DNA of 64,000 nt from an uncultured bacterium (GTDB taxonomy: Bacteria > Desulfobacterota > Desulfobaccia > Desulfobaccales > 0-14-0-80-60-11): contig CALEAV010000015.1 of assembly GCA_937943575.1 (NCBI GenBank), positions 1 to 64,000 on the forward strand, in the 5' to 3' direction. The notes below the pieces were generated by a model. The model had not been told where the DNA came from. It searched no databases and saw only the letters and a program-made list of their open reading frames with translations. The position numbers and the translations under genes were made by a program. Positions 16,281-25,435 of the stretch are shown in pieces. Position 1 is the first letter of the stretch; every line of letters begins with the position of its first letter.

Positions 16281-18137
16281 TCAGCCCCCGGCCTCCGCCT
16301 CGATGGCCCCGGCGGGGCAGACATGCACACAGACCCCGCAGCCCACGCAGGTGACCGGGTCAATGGCCGCCCGCCCCTCGGCCTCTTCCCACCTCAGGCC
16401 GCGGCATTCAAAGGCCTCCAGGCAGTGCCTGCAGCCCACGCACCCCTCCGTCACCCGCACCCGGTGCCGGGGCTGGCGCCGCCCCTCCGGGGTGAGGAGG
16501 CAGGGATGCCGGGCAATGAGCACCGCCACGCCCCCCTCGGACGAGCGGCAGAACCGGTCCGCTTCCAGTAGAATATCTTTAACTTCCGGGAGGTTATAAG
16601 CTTCCACCTCCCGCAGGAACTTCACCCCGCAGGCCCGCACCAGCTCCGGCAGGGCCACCGGGGTGGCCGGCCGTCCCTGGGCGGTGACCCCCAAAGCCGG
16701 CGTGGGCTGATGCCCGGTCATGGCGGTGGTCTGGTTGTCCAGGATCACCAGAATGAAGCGGGCCCGGTGAAACACCGCATTGATCAGGGCCGGAATCCCG
16801 GCGTGGTAAAACGTGGAATCCCCGATGGTGGCCACAATGGGGGGAAAATCCCCCCCGGCGGCGTAGGCATGGTAAAAGCCCGCCGCCTGGCTGATGCCCG
16901 CCCCCATGCAGTGGCAGGTGTCCACCGCCCCCAGGTTGATGCCCAGGGTGTAGCAACCGATGTCGCTGGGAAAGATGCCTTGGGGGAAGGTCTCCCGGAG
17001 GGCATAAAAGACCCCCCGGTGGCCGCAGCCGGGACAGAGCGTCGGCCTGACCCCCCCGGCGGCGGGAGCGGGCACTTCCGGTGCCGCCATCCCCAGAAAG
17101 CCGGCCAGCACCCGCCCCAGGACCTCCGGGGTGAGCTCGCCAAAGCCCGGCACCTGGCCGCTCTGCCGCCCCCGAACCCTTCCGGCCCCCAGTTGCAGTT
17201 CCATGACCGGGCCGGGCTCCTCCAGCACCAGGATCTCCCGGTAGGTGCCCAGGACCTGCTCCACCCAGGGCCGAGGCAGGGGAAAGGGCATCCTCACCCG
17301 GTAGAAATCCACCTGGCCCGCAGCCCCCAGCTCCGCCAGCATATCCAGGGCGTGGGCCGCCGCCGCCCCCGAGGCCACGATGCACTTCTCCGGCCGGCCG
17401 CCCTCCCCGGGCAGAAACTCCGGGGCCCACTGCGCCTCGCCGGCGAGGGCCGTAAGCTTGTCATGCAGCCGCCAGTGCAGCTCCCGGACAAACACCGGGG
17501 TGGCGGCCCAGCGCCCCGGATCCCTGACGAACCGGGCCGGCCGCTCCAGGGGCCTCACCTCCCCCAGCGGCACATTCTGCCGGGCATGGCACACCCGGGT
17601 GGTGGGCCGCAGCATCACCGGCAGCTCATAGCGCTCGGAAAGCTGCAGGCCCAGGTGCACCATCTCCCGGGCCTCCCGGGGGTCCATGGGGTCCAGGACC
17701 GGCACCTGGGCCGCCAGGGCCAGCAGGCGGCTGTCCTGCTCCGTCTGGGAGCTGTGTGGTCCGGGGTCATCCGCCGCCACCACCAAAAAGCCCCCCGTCA
17801 CCCCCAGGTAGGCGGCCCGGAAGAAGGGGTCGGCCGCCACATTCAGGCCCACCTGCTTCATGGCCACGGCAGACCGCCGGCCGCACATGGAATTGGCCAG
17901 GGCGGTCTCAAAGGCCACCTTTTCGTTGATGCTCCATTCGGCGTGCACTTCCGCCCCGGTCTCGTGGGCCGCAGCCACCACCGCCGCCAGAATCTCCGAC
18001 GCCGGAGTGCCGGGGTAGGAGGCGGCCAAGCTCACCCCGGCCTCCACCAGGGCCCGGCCGATGGCCTCATTTCCCAACAGCAGCCGCTCCGAAAGCCCCG
18101 GGGGGGCAGCAGGCTGGGCAAGAGAAGGCCGAGTCAT
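16281..18137 (-). CDS. iorA: Indolepyruvate:ferredoxin oxidoreductase alpha subunit
   Basis: Thiamine-diphosphate enzyme, 618 aa, oxidising indolepyruvate and other aryl pyruvates from aromatic amino acid transamination. Order: pyrimidine-binding domain (LLLGNEAIGRALVEAGV), transketolase-like middle region, TPP-binding domain (CPGCGHRGVFYAL, IGDSTFYHAGIPAL, LDNQTTAMTG). Two C-terminal [4Fe-4S] ferredoxin motifs follow: CVGCRHCLEAFEC, slightly unusual, and CVGCGVCVHVCP, standard. The ATG at 18137 overlaps the stop of the small upstream gene (ATGA). IorA, IorB, Liv transport and PaaK together indicate aromatic amino acid or aryl acid catabolism. Confidence 0.93.
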   Translation of the reverse strand: MTRPSLAQPAAPPGLSERLLLGNEAIGRALVEAGVSLAASYPGTPASEILAAVVAAAHETGAEVHAEWSINEKVAFETALANSMCGRRSAVAMKQVGLNVAADPFFRAAYLGVTGGFLVVAADDPGPHSSQTEQDSRLLALAAQVPVLDPMDPREAREMVHLGLQLSERYELPVMLRPTTRVCHARQNVPLGEVRPLERPARFVRDPGRWAATPVFVRELHWRLHDKLTALAGEAQWAPEFLPGEGGRPEKCIVASGAAAAHALDMLAELGAAGQVDFYRVRMPFPLPRPWVEQVLGTYREILVLEEPGPVMELQLGAGRVRGRQSGQVPGFGELTPEVLGRVLAGFLGMAAPEVPAPAAGGVRPTLCPGCGHRGVFYALRETFPQGIFPSDIGCYTLGINLGAVDTCHCMGAGISQAAGFYHAYAAGGDFPPIVATIGDSTFYHAGIPALINAVFHRARFILVILDNQTTAMTGHQPTPALGVTAQGRPATPVALPELVRACGVKFLREVEAYNLPEVKDILLEADRFCRSSEGGVAVLIARHPCLLTPEGRRQPRHRVRVTEGCVGCRHCLEAFECRGLRWEEAEGRAAIDPVTCVGCGVCVHVCPAGAIEAEAGG

Positions 18138-18439
18138 GGCAGGAAATAGTGCTCCAGGGTGCTGGCCCAGGCCAGGTACCAGAGGGAAACCTCCGGGTTG
18201 GTTTCCCGGTGGTGATACGATTCCTGCAGAAAATAATCCATAATCTCCGCCGCTGCCTCCTGATTCAGGTCCACCGCCGGCCCTGCGCCCTGAAAGAGGG
18301 CAAACAGGCTGTCCAGGCCGCTCAACAGCCCTTCCAGGACCCGGCTCTCTTCGCTGAGACCGGCATCGGCAAAATACCGCTGGCGGAAAAGGTCCTGGGT
18401 TTCAACCAGGGCCATCAACGAGACGGCGTCTGACCCCAT
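18134..18439 (-). CDS. Small protein co-translated with iorA, 101 aa, unknown
   Basis: I do not recognise this protein. It is acidic and helical (ALVETQDLFRQRYFADAGLSEES), ends in LWYLAWASTLEHYFLP, and has no cysteine, signal or membrane segment. The ATG at 18439 has GGAGG five bases upstream, and the stop overlaps the iorA start as ATGA. The longer ORF to 18625 lacks such support. The strict coupling suggests an assembly factor or regulatory partner of the oxidoreductase; that is inference. Confidence 0.75.
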   Translation of the reverse strand: MGSDAVSLMALVETQDLFRQRYFADAGLSEESRVLEGLLSGLDSLFALFQGAGPAVDLNQEAAAEIMDYFLQESYHHRETNPEVSLWYLAWASTLEHYFLP

Positions 18440-18596
18440 AAAACCTCCGGATGATGAAACCTGTCTTCCACTAAGGCAAGGGAGCACCCGGCGGCAGGCC
18501 GGGGGAGGAGAGGCCAAGGCCGCCGTCCCCGCCCGCCTCTTTCCCCATGGCGTGGACAAACCTCCCCTGGGCCCAAAATCCATCCACCTTCCGCCC

Positions 18597-19460
18597 TCAT
18601 CCCATAAGCCCCCGGGGCCGCACAAACAGCACCCCCATCAGGACCACAAAGGCCAGGACATCCTTGTAGGCGCTGCTCAGATACCCCGCCGCCAGGCTCT
18701 CCAGGAGCCCCAGGATCAGCCCCCCCACAATGGCGCCGGGAAAGGAGCCGAACCCCCCCAAAATGGCGGCGGCAAAGCCTTTCAGGCCCAGCAGCACCCC
18801 CACATCGTAGGCCAGGGTGGTGATGGGGGTGATCAACGCCCCGGCCAGCCCTCCCAAGGCGCCGGCCAGGGCGAAGCTGGCGGCCTTCACCCGCCAGACC
18901 TTCAGACCCACCACCGCCGCTGCGGTCTCATTGGTCGCCACCGCCCGCATGGCCAGGCCCAGATCGGTATGGCGGAAAAACCACCGCAGCGCCACAATGG
19001 CCAGCGCCGTGAGCACCACAATCCACACCGTCTGGGTGAGGATGGTGGCCCCTCCCAGGGTCCAGACCGACTCCCCCGCCAGGGGCGGCACCGCCAGGCG
19101 GTTCTTCCCCCAGATGAGCTTCATCAGGCCCCTCAGGATAATGGACAGGCCGATGGTGAGGAAGATGAGCACTAAGTGGCTCTCCGAGCGGGAAGGCCGC
19201 ACCCCGAGGATCTCCACCAGGGCCCCGATCAGCGTCACCCCGGCCACCGCCGCCGCCACCGCCGCCGGCGCCGGCAGGCCCCCGGCAGAGAGGGCCGAAT
19301 AGAGGAGCATCCCCCCCAGGGAGACAAAATCCACCTGGGTGAAGTTGACAATGCCCATGGTGTTGTGCACCACCCCAAAGCCCAGGGCCACCAGGGCATA
19401 GATCGCCCCCGCTGTGATGCCGGCAAAGAGGAACTGCACCAGATCCGTCCAACCGTTCAT
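18597..19460 (-). CDS. livH: Branched-chain amino acid-type ABC transporter permease LivH
   Basis: Inner-membrane permease, 287 aa and about eight hydrophobic segments. It begins MNGWTDLVQFLFAGITAGAI, then YALVALGFGVVHNTMGIVNF, the LivH signature region. The C-terminus is SAYKDVLAFVVLMGVLFVRPRGLMG. It is the first gene of the livH-orf-iorA-iorB-livM-livG series and is separated from the 101-aa gene by 157 bp without a clear terminator. The ATG at 19460 is chosen by family alignment; its Shine-Dalgarno is weak. Confidence 0.9.
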   Translation of the reverse strand: MNGWTDLVQFLFAGITAGAIYALVALGFGVVHNTMGIVNFTQVDFVSLGGMLLYSALSAGGLPAPAAVAAAVAGVTLIGALVEILGVRPSRSESHLVLIFLTIGLSIILRGLMKLIWGKNRLAVPPLAGESVWTLGGATILTQTVWIVVLTALAIVALRWFFRHTDLGLAMRAVATNETAAAVVGLKVWRVKAASFALAGALGGLAGALITPITTLAYDVGVLLGLKGFAAAILGGFGSFPGAIVGGLILGLLESLAAGYLSSAYKDVLAFVVLMGVLFVRPRGLMG

Positions 19461-19978
19461 GGGTGGGTCTTCACCTGCGGTCGCCGCCTGCAAGCGGGCC
19501 GCACCCCCGCAAATACCAAAGGATATTCAATCGGGACGCCCGCCGGCAAGGGGGGGGCCGCCCCGAGGGATGCCCCCCGCCGGGGACAGGTGCGAAGGCC
19601 GGGAAATCCCCCACCCCGGGGGATCCTGGTATGACCCCTTCCTGGAAAAACCGACCCCCCGCCCTGCCGGTGCCCTCCTCTTCACCCCCCTTGGCCTGGC
19701 TTCGGCCCGGGGCCGGGAAGGGCCGAGGACCAGCCCGGTTCAATTCCAGGGCTTCCCGGCCACCCTAGCTCAGCCACTTCGCCGCCGGCCGCAAGCCCTG
19801 TCTCCACCGGGACTGGCGCCAAGCCGGGAGGTCCTGACTCTGAAAAAGGGGACCCGCCCGCGCAGCTCTGAATGGCCCGCAGCCGGGAATATGAAATTCC
19901 TCTCCCTGCCGCCGGCTGCAACGGCCTGCTCATGGTGGAGGACCGCTGGGATCTGCCCGCCGCAGACTTCCCCTCGGG
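19461..19978. other. 518-bp gap between livH and the serine protease gene
   Basis: No ORF here has coding features beyond GC-driven open frames. A possible livH promoter is the minus-strand pair TTGCCG (19549-19544) and TATCCT (19525-19520), spaced 18 bases, four of six matches each. I also searched for a frame-shifted PDZ continuation of the protease and saw none. Confidence 0.4.
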
Positions 19979-20776
19979 TTACCCTCCCATCAGCCACGGA
20001 GTGATGATCCGCCGGGCCAGGTTGATGGGGATGGCAAAGCCGATGCCCTGACCGGTGGAGACGATCATGGAGTTGATGCCCACCACCCGGCCGTTGATGT
20101 CCAGAAGCGGGCCGCCGCTGTTCCCCGGGTTGATGGAGGCGTCCGTCTGGATGAAATCCGTGGCGGTGCCCTGTCCCACCCCCCGGCGCCCGGTGGCGCT
20201 GATCACTCCCACGGTGACCGTCTGCTCCAGGCCAAAGGGGCTGCCGATGGCGATGGCCCACTGGCCCACCCGGATCTGGGAGGAGTCCCCCAAAATCGCC
20301 GGCCGGTATCCCACCGGCTGGGTGCGGATGAGGGCGATGTCAAACTTGGGGTTGCTCCCCACCACCCGGCCGGTGGTCTCCCGACCGTCGTCAAAACGCA
20401 CCAGGATCTGCTGGGCCCCGGCCACCACATGGGAATTGGTGAGGATGTGCCCCCGGGTGTCGATGATGAAACCTGACCCCTGCCCCACCTGGCGGCGCCG
20501 GATCTGCTGCGGCCCAAAATCCCGGAAGATGCCCTCGAAGGGGGTGCCCCGGAAGAAATCCTCCGGCGGGCCCGGGACCTGATAGGTGACCACCTTGATG
20601 GCCTTGAGGCTCACCACCGAGGGCCGGACCTGCTCCACCACCCGGATGAAGTCCGCCTGCAGGCCCATGGCCCCCTGGGCCCCCGTGTGGTTGATCTGCC
20701 CCCAGGTCAGCACCGCCGCCACCGCCGCCAGCGGCAGGCCGAGCCACCATAAACCATAACCCATCCCTTTCCTCAT
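19979..20776 (-). CDS. Trypsin-like serine protease (HtrA/DegP-like) without PDZ domain
   Basis: Exported or membrane-anchored protease, 265 aa. One N-terminal hydrophobic segment (GLWWLGLPLAAVAAVLTW) acts as signal or anchor. The trypsin-like domain has the triad in LTNSHVV (His), KFDIALIRT (Asp) and NPGNSGGPLL (Ser). DegP/DegS relatives carry at least one PDZ domain after the protease; this protein stops about 35 residues after the serine, at IPINLARRIITPWLMGG. The Shine-Dalgarno AAGGAG is good. It may be regulated differently from DegS, or be a processing protease for LPS or envelope proteins. Confidence 0.88.
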   Translation of the reverse strand: MRKGMGYGLWWLGLPLAAVAAVLTWGQINHTGAQGAMGLQADFIRVVEQVRPSVVSLKAIKVVTYQVPGPPEDFFRGTPFEGIFRDFGPQQIRRRQVGQGSGFIIDTRGHILTNSHVVAGAQQILVRFDDGRETTGRVVGSNPKFDIALIRTQPVGYRPAILGDSSQIRVGQWAIAIGSPFGLEQTVTVGVISATGRRGVGQGTATDFIQTDASINPGNSGGPLLDINGRVVGINSMIVSTGQGIGFAIPINLARRIITPWLMGG

Positions 20777-20968
20777 CGTCTGCTCCTTGGGGAGGCCGGG
20801 CTTGTGGCCCGGGACCGGATAATGTGGAACCTGGGAAAGTTATTGTCCAGAAACGGACCGGCCGCCTTTTCCCCGTGGGCCCGGGGAAATCCCGGCCAAG
20901 GCCCCTCTGCGGGGTTGAGGGATCAGGGGGAGGGGGCCGCCGCCCGGCGCCCTCCTCCACCGGCAGGC

Positions 20969-21358
20969 TCACCCCAGCAGCAGCCGCTCCGGCCCCGGCT
21001 TCGGGCCGATCACTGCCAGCACCTCCTCGGGAATGAGGCTCTCCGCCAGGCAGAGAAACGGCCGCCCCCGGGGGGCCTGACCGCTTCCGGGGGGCCCCGT
21101 CTCCCGGATGCCCCCGGTGCCGCCGATCACCAGGCATACCGCCGGGGCCTGCGGCTGGTGCCGGGTCCAGAAGACCCGCAGCTCGCACGGCCGCCCGGTG
21201 CGCGCCCGCCCCGTCAGGATGACCTCCACCCCGTCCGGAAAGCGGATGGTCAACGACGGCCCCCGCCAGATGGGGGAGAGGACCAGAAACTCCTGCCGGG
21301 CCATGCCCGCAGGCACATTGCGACAGGGCAGGACCCGATACGGCAGCAGCGTCTGCAT
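20969..21358 (-). CDS. Hypothetical protein, 129 aa
   Basis: I do not recognise this protein. It has a good Shine-Dalgarno (GGGAGGAAAG before the ATG) and lies 30 bases after the dehydrogenase gene in the same direction. The sequence mixes beta-prone stretches (FLVLSPIWRGPSLTIRFPDGVEVILTG) with basic patches and lacks a signal peptide. It resembles a small beta-barrel or PilZ-like fold only loosely, which is not enough to name it. The composition is coding-like, but an overprediction in GC-rich DNA is possible. Confidence 0.55.
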   Translation of the reverse strand: MQTLLPYRVLPCRNVPAGMARQEFLVLSPIWRGPSLTIRFPDGVEVILTGRARTGRPCELRVFWTRHQPQAPAVCLVIGGTGGIRETGPPGSGQAPRGRPFLCLAESLIPEEVLAVIGPKPGPERLLLG

Positions 21359-21388
21359 CTTTCCTCCCCGAAGCCCTTTGCTGGCCGG

Positions 21389-22345
21389 TTATCGCCGGCA
21401 ATCCAGGAGCACCCTCAGGGCCCCCGGCTGCCGGGCCCGGGCCGGGCCCGCCGGCCCCGCCGACAGCGGCACCACGGCCTCAATGAGCGGCCGGGGGTCG
21501 AGCCAGCCCCGGGCAAGCAACCGGAGGGCCCCGGCCAGCGGCCCGCAGCGGCTGCCCACCAGCCGCACCTCCGGCACCACCAGCCGGGCCGGTGACAGGG
21601 CCACCTCTCCCTGAAAGGTGCTCTTTACCACCACCGTACCCCGGGGCCCCACCCGCTCCAGGGCCAGCTTGAGGCCCCCAGGCGAGCCGCTGGCCTCCAC
21701 CACCAGGTCATAGTCCCCCGCCGGTATCTCGCCCTCCAGGAAGCCGGCCACGCCATACGGCCCCCCCAGACGCAGGTGCTCCCGGTGATGGCCCGCCAGA
21801 TGCACCTCGGCGCCGGCAAGCCCCAACACCCAGGAGGTGAGGAGCCCCAGCACCCCGTCGCCCACCACCAGCGCCCGGCCCCCCGCCCGCACGGGCGTGG
21901 CCTCCGCCGCCGCCAAAGCCGCCGCCAGAGGCTCAGCGAAGACCGCCGTGTCCTCGGGAAGCCCCTCCGGCACCGGCAGCAGATTCTCGGCCGGCAAAAC
22001 CAGGTATTCCGCCCAGGTGCCGTCCAGCCCCTTTAAGCCCAACACCCGGCGGTGGTCACAATGACGCCTCAGCCCGGCCCGGCAGCGGAGGCATTGCCCG
22101 CAGGGGACATTGATCTCCCCCACCACCCGGCGCCCCCGCCACCCGGAATCCGGCGCCTCGGCCACTTCGCCCACAAATTCATGCCCCGGCACCCCGGTGA
22201 AGCCATGGTAGCCCTTCAGCACCTCCAGGTCGGTGCGGCACACCCCCGCCAGCTGCACCCGCACCAGGGCCTCTTCCGGGCCCGGCCGGGGCTGCGGCAG
22301 TTCCCTCAAAACCAGGTTCCCGCCGTCAAAGTGCAGGGCCCGCAT
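21389..22345 (-). CDS. Zinc-type alcohol/polyol dehydrogenase (MDR family)
   Basis: Medium-chain dehydrogenase, 318 aa. Catalytic zinc region GVCRTDLEVLKG and GHEFVGE. The structural zinc cysteine set is CGQCLRCRAGLRRHC. The nucleotide fold is ALVVGDGVLGLLTSWVLGL. Its start overlaps the end of the upstream WaaG-like gene by 20 bp, so it belongs to the LPS-core transcript. A role in sugar modification, or in supplying a sugar or alcohol substrate, is possible. The substrate cannot be read from sequence. It is somewhat shorter than typical sorbitol/threonine dehydrogenases (~340). Confidence 0.83.
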   Translation of the reverse strand: MRALHFDGGNLVLRELPQPRPGPEEALVRVQLAGVCRTDLEVLKGYHGFTGVPGHEFVGEVAEAPDSGWRGRRVVGEINVPCGQCLRCRAGLRRHCDHRRVLGLKGLDGTWAEYLVLPAENLLPVPEGLPEDTAVFAEPLAAALAAAEATPVRAGGRALVVGDGVLGLLTSWVLGLAGAEVHLAGHHREHLRLGGPYGVAGFLEGEIPAGDYDLVVEASGSPGGLKLALERVGPRGTVVVKSTFQGEVALSPARLVVPEVRLVGSRCGPLAGALRLLARGWLDPRPLIEAVVPLSAGPAGPARARQPGALRVLLDCRR

Positions 22346-23495
22346 GGCCTTCTACCACCCCCGCCCGGGCCTCTTCCAGCACCGCCAGGGTGCGCCGCAC
22401 CGTCTCCTCCCAGGAAAGCTGGGCCACGGCCGCAGTCGCCGCCGCCTCCACCCCGGAGTCCCGCCCCCGGTCCAGGGCCTCCCTCAGGGCCCCGGCCAGC
22501 GCCTCCGTTTCCCAGGGCGCCGCCACCACCTCCCCATTCACCCCCGGAGTGAGGAATTCCGCCGCCCCGTTGGCCGTGGTGGTGACCACCGGACAGCCGC
22601 AGGCCAGGGCCTCCAGCACCACGTTGCTGCACGGGTCATACAGGGTGGGCAGGGCCAGGAGATCCGCCGCCTGGTAAAGGGACGTCACCTCCGCCGCCGG
22701 TCCCCAAAACCGCACCTGCGCCGCCACCCCCAGCCGGCGGGCCTGGCTCTGATAGCGCCGGACGCTCCCCCGCCCTGCCACCCATAGCTTTGCCTGCGGA
22801 TCCGGCAAGGCCGCCAGGGCGGAGATGAGATGTGCCAGCCCCTTGCGCCCGAAGCCCGAGCCCACAAAAAGCACCATCTTCTCCCGGGGCTCCACCCCCA
22901 GGGCCCGTCGCACCTCCCGCCGCTCCCGCATTGACAGGGGTTTGAACCGGTCCCGGTCCACGCCGTTATGGATGACAGTCACCTTCTCCCGAGGAAGACC
23001 GTAATGCCGGAGAATCTCTTCCTGCACCATGCGGGAGTTGGCGATCACCCGGGAAAGCCCCGGGGCGGCAAAGAGTCTTTTTTCCAGCCACAGGAGCACC
23101 CGGTTCAGAGGCCGCAGACTCTGCCCCGCCCGCCCCACCGGCGACAGCTGCGGCTGCCGCCGGGCCAGCCACTCCCGGTGGCAGCCGTCCCCGGCCCGGT
23201 AGACGTGCTGACTGAGGGTGCGCTCCAGGCTGAGGATTACCTCCGCCCCCACCTCACGCAGCGCCCGCCGGGCATTGAGGGCATAGCTCACAACCCTCCC
23301 CGCCTTGCCGCCCCACACCGGCACCGCCGCGTAGCTGGCCCCCTCTGACACCAGGCGGCGCCCGGTCTCCGGCGCCTCGCCGGCCAGCACCACCACCTCA
23401 TGGCCCGCAGCGACAAACCCGCGCACCAGGTGGCCGAGGGTGGTCTCCGCCCCGCCCCCGCCCGTCAGCCGCTGCCGCAGTACGGCAATGCGCAT
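22326..23495 (-). CDS. WaaG-like LPS core glycosyltransferase (GT4)
   Basis: GT-B retaining glycosyltransferase, 389 aa, likely adding a hexose to core heptose. The N-terminal MRIAVLRQRLTGGGGAETTL and the block TLSQHVYRAGDGCHREWL are WaaG hallmarks. The donor-binding region is VVLEALACGCPVVTTTANGAAEFL. The start at 23495 overlaps the stop of the upstream GT9 gene by one base (TAATG), so the two are coupled. The track start at 23507 adds only four residues. It acts at the cytoplasmic face of the inner membrane. Confidence 0.87.
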   Translation of the reverse strand: MRIAVLRQRLTGGGGAETTLGHLVRGFVAAGHEVVVLAGEAPETGRRLVSEGASYAAVPVWGGKAGRVVSYALNARRALREVGAEVILSLERTLSQHVYRAGDGCHREWLARRQPQLSPVGRAGQSLRPLNRVLLWLEKRLFAAPGLSRVIANSRMVQEEILRHYGLPREKVTVIHNGVDRDRFKPLSMRERREVRRALGVEPREKMVLFVGSGFGRKGLAHLISALAALPDPQAKLWVAGRGSVRRYQSQARRLGVAAQVRFWGPAAEVTSLYQAADLLALPTLYDPCSNVVLEALACGCPVVTTTANGAAEFLTPGVNGEVVAAPWETEALAGALREALDRGRDSGVEAAATAAVAQLSWEETVRRTLAVLEEARAGVVEGHAGPAL

Positions 23496-24532
23496 TATGC
23501 CGGCCACCCCGCCAGGGCCGCCAGAACCTCCGCCGGGCTCAGCTCCGTGAGGCAGCGGCTGATTTTCCGGTCCTCACACCCCGCCCGGCCGCAGGGCTGG
23601 CAGTCCCAGCCCTTCTTGATCACCCGGTGGCCCTCCCCCCAGGGCCCCCAGTTGAAATCGCCGCTGGGGCCAAAGAGGGCCGCCGCGGGCGTGCCCACCG
23701 CCGCCGCCAGGTGCATGGGGGCGCTGTCCACCCCGAAAAAGAGCCGGGCCTTGGCAATGAGCGAGCCCAGCTCCATGAGGGAGGTCTCACCCACCAGCAC
23801 CCGGGGCCGCACCCGGCAATGGGCCAGAATCTCCTCGGCCAGCTCCCGGTCCAGGGGGCCGGGCGCACCGGTCAGCACCACCGGCAGCCCCCGCTCCTCC
23901 TCCAGGGCCTCGATGACCCGGGCATAACCCGCCGGCGTCCAGCACTTGAAGCGCCAGCCGGCCCCGGGATGCACCACGGCAAAGGGGCGGCCCGCCAGAC
24001 CCAGGTGGGCGAGCAGCCCTTGGACCCGCCTCTCCGCTTCCTTGTCCCAGTAAAAGGCCAGGAGGGGAGGGTTCGGGATCGCCCCCAGGGCCCGGAGAGC
24101 CTCCAGATTCTGCTCCACCATGTGCATTCCCACGGGCGGCCGGGGCACCAGACGGGTAAAGCAACCTCGCCGCTGCCAGAGGGGCTGCCGCCCCCGGGCA
24201 AACCCCACCCGCTCCGCCGCACCGCTGGCCCAGGCCAGGAAAGCCCCCCGGTCTCCCCAGGAGAGGTCCAGAGCCAGGTCGAAACGCCCTCGCCGGAGCT
24301 CCCGGATGAGCATGAGCGTCTCCCGCCAACTCCCCCGGCGCCGGTCCAGGGTGTACACCTGCCTCAAAGCCGGGTGGCCCCGCACCATATCCTCGGTTCC
24401 CCGGGCCACCAGCATGCGCACTTCGGCTCCGGGCCACGCCTCGTGGACCGCGGCGATCACCGGGCTGCTCACCAGCACGTCCCCTGCCTGCTTCAGGTTG
24501 ATGATCAGGACCCGGTTATACCTCACCCTCAC
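23495..24532 (-). CDS. LPS heptosyltransferase-family glycosyltransferase (GT9, WaaQ/heptosyltransferase III-like)
   Basis: GT9 protein, 345 aa. N-terminal VLIINLKQAGDVLVSSPVI corresponds to the family KxxGDxxxxxP region. The C-terminal sugar-nucleotide site is FFGVDSAPMHLAAAVGTPAAALFGPSG. A cysteine motif near the end (WDCQPCGRAGCEDRKISRCL) matches the heptosyltransferase III-like group. It sits between lpxA (17-bp overlap) and the WaaG-like gene. Heptose as donor is inferred from gmhB and waaC-like genes in the same block. Confidence 0.85.
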   Translation of the reverse strand: MRVRYNRVLIINLKQAGDVLVSSPVIAAVHEAWPGAEVRMLVARGTEDMVRGHPALRQVYTLDRRRGSWRETLMLIRELRRGRFDLALDLSWGDRGAFLAWASGAAERVGFARGRQPLWQRRGCFTRLVPRPPVGMHMVEQNLEALRALGAIPNPPLLAFYWDKEAERRVQGLLAHLGLAGRPFAVVHPGAGWRFKCWTPAGYARVIEALEEERGLPVVLTGAPGPLDRELAEEILAHCRVRPRVLVGETSLMELGSLIAKARLFFGVDSAPMHLAAAVGTPAAALFGPSGDFNWGPWGEGHRVIKKGWDCQPCGRAGCEDRKISRCLTELSPAEVLAALAGWPA

Positions 24533-25316
24533 TCCCCGGCCCCCCCGGGCCCATGGCCACCCCCCGGCGGGAGGTGCGGATAAAATCCAGCAAGTGCGCC
24601 ACCTCCGGCGTCAGGGGCACCTCCTGCTCCACCTCCCGGAGGGCCTCCCGCATATTCCGCCGCCGCAGAAACAGGATGCGGAAGGCCTGGCGCAGGGGCT
24701 TTATCTGCTCCGGAGTGAACCCGGCCCGCCTAAGGCCCACCAGGTTGAGGGTGCGCACCGTGTGAACCCCGTCCATGATGCAGTAAGGGGGGACATCCCG
24801 GGAGGTGCGCGATCCCCCCCGCATCAGGGCCAGGGTCCCCACCCGGCAGAACTGATGGATGACGCACAGCCCGGAGATGTACGCCCGGTCCGCCACCTCC
24901 ACATACCCCCCCACCAGGGCGCCGTTCACCACGATGACCTCGTCCCCCAGCCGGGCATTGTGCGCCAGGTGACTGGTCGCCATGAGAAAGCAGCGGTTCC
25001 CCACCCGGGTGGCGCTCCCCGGTTTGGTCCCCCGGTGGATGGTGACATACTCCCGGATGATGGTGTCATCCCCGATAACGGTGTAACTCTCCTCCCCCCG
25101 GAAGGCGTAGTCCTGGGGCTCATGCCCCACCACCGCCCCGAAGCCCACCTGACAGCGGGCCCCGATGGTGGTGTAGGGGCCGATGTAGGCATGCGCCAGG
25201 ATGCGGGTCCCGGCCCCGATGCGGCTGGGGCCTTCAATGATGGCTCCCGGGCCCACCTCCACCCCCTCTGCCAGCTCCACCCCCGGGCCTATACAGGCGC
25301 TGGGATCAACGCCCAT
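24516..25316 (-). CDS. lpxA: Acyl-ACP--UDP-N-acetylglucosamine O-acyltransferase
   Basis: First enzyme of lipid A synthesis, transferring a 3-hydroxyacyl chain from ACP to UDP-GlcNAc. The left-handed parallel beta-helix hexapeptide repeats span residues ~5-185. IIREYVTIHRGT and MATSHLAHNA (catalytic-type His) align with E. coli LpxA. The C-terminal helical domain contains GLRRAGFTPEQIKPLRQAFR. The start at 25316 has GGGGGAGG just upstream; the track start (TTG at 25331) has none. Unusually, it sits among core glycosyltransferases instead of next to lpxD and fabZ. Confidence 0.92.
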   Translation of the reverse strand: MGVDPSACIGPGVELAEGVEVGPGAIIEGPSRIGAGTRILAHAYIGPYTTIGARCQVGFGAVVGHEPQDYAFRGEESYTVIGDDTIIREYVTIHRGTKPGSATRVGNRCFLMATSHLAHNARLGDEVIVVNGALVGGYVEVADRAYISGLCVIHQFCRVGTLALMRGGSRTSRDVPPYCIMDGVHTVRTLNLVGLRRAGFTPEQIKPLRQAFRILFLRRRNMREALREVEQEVPLTPEVAHLLDFIRTSRRGVAMGPGGPGSEGEV

Positions 25317-25435
25317 GGCCTCCCCCCGCAAACCCTAGCGCTCTCATCCCCACCCTCATCCCCGACGGTTTCCCGGGCCACCTGCAATGGGGCCCTGACC
25401 TTTGGATTGACTCAAAGCACCGGTTGCAAACCGGC

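Noticed and set aside
19461-19978. Frame-shifted PDZ domain continuing the serine protease
   Set aside because: No frame downstream shows a PDZ-like GxLGV or GL-type motif.
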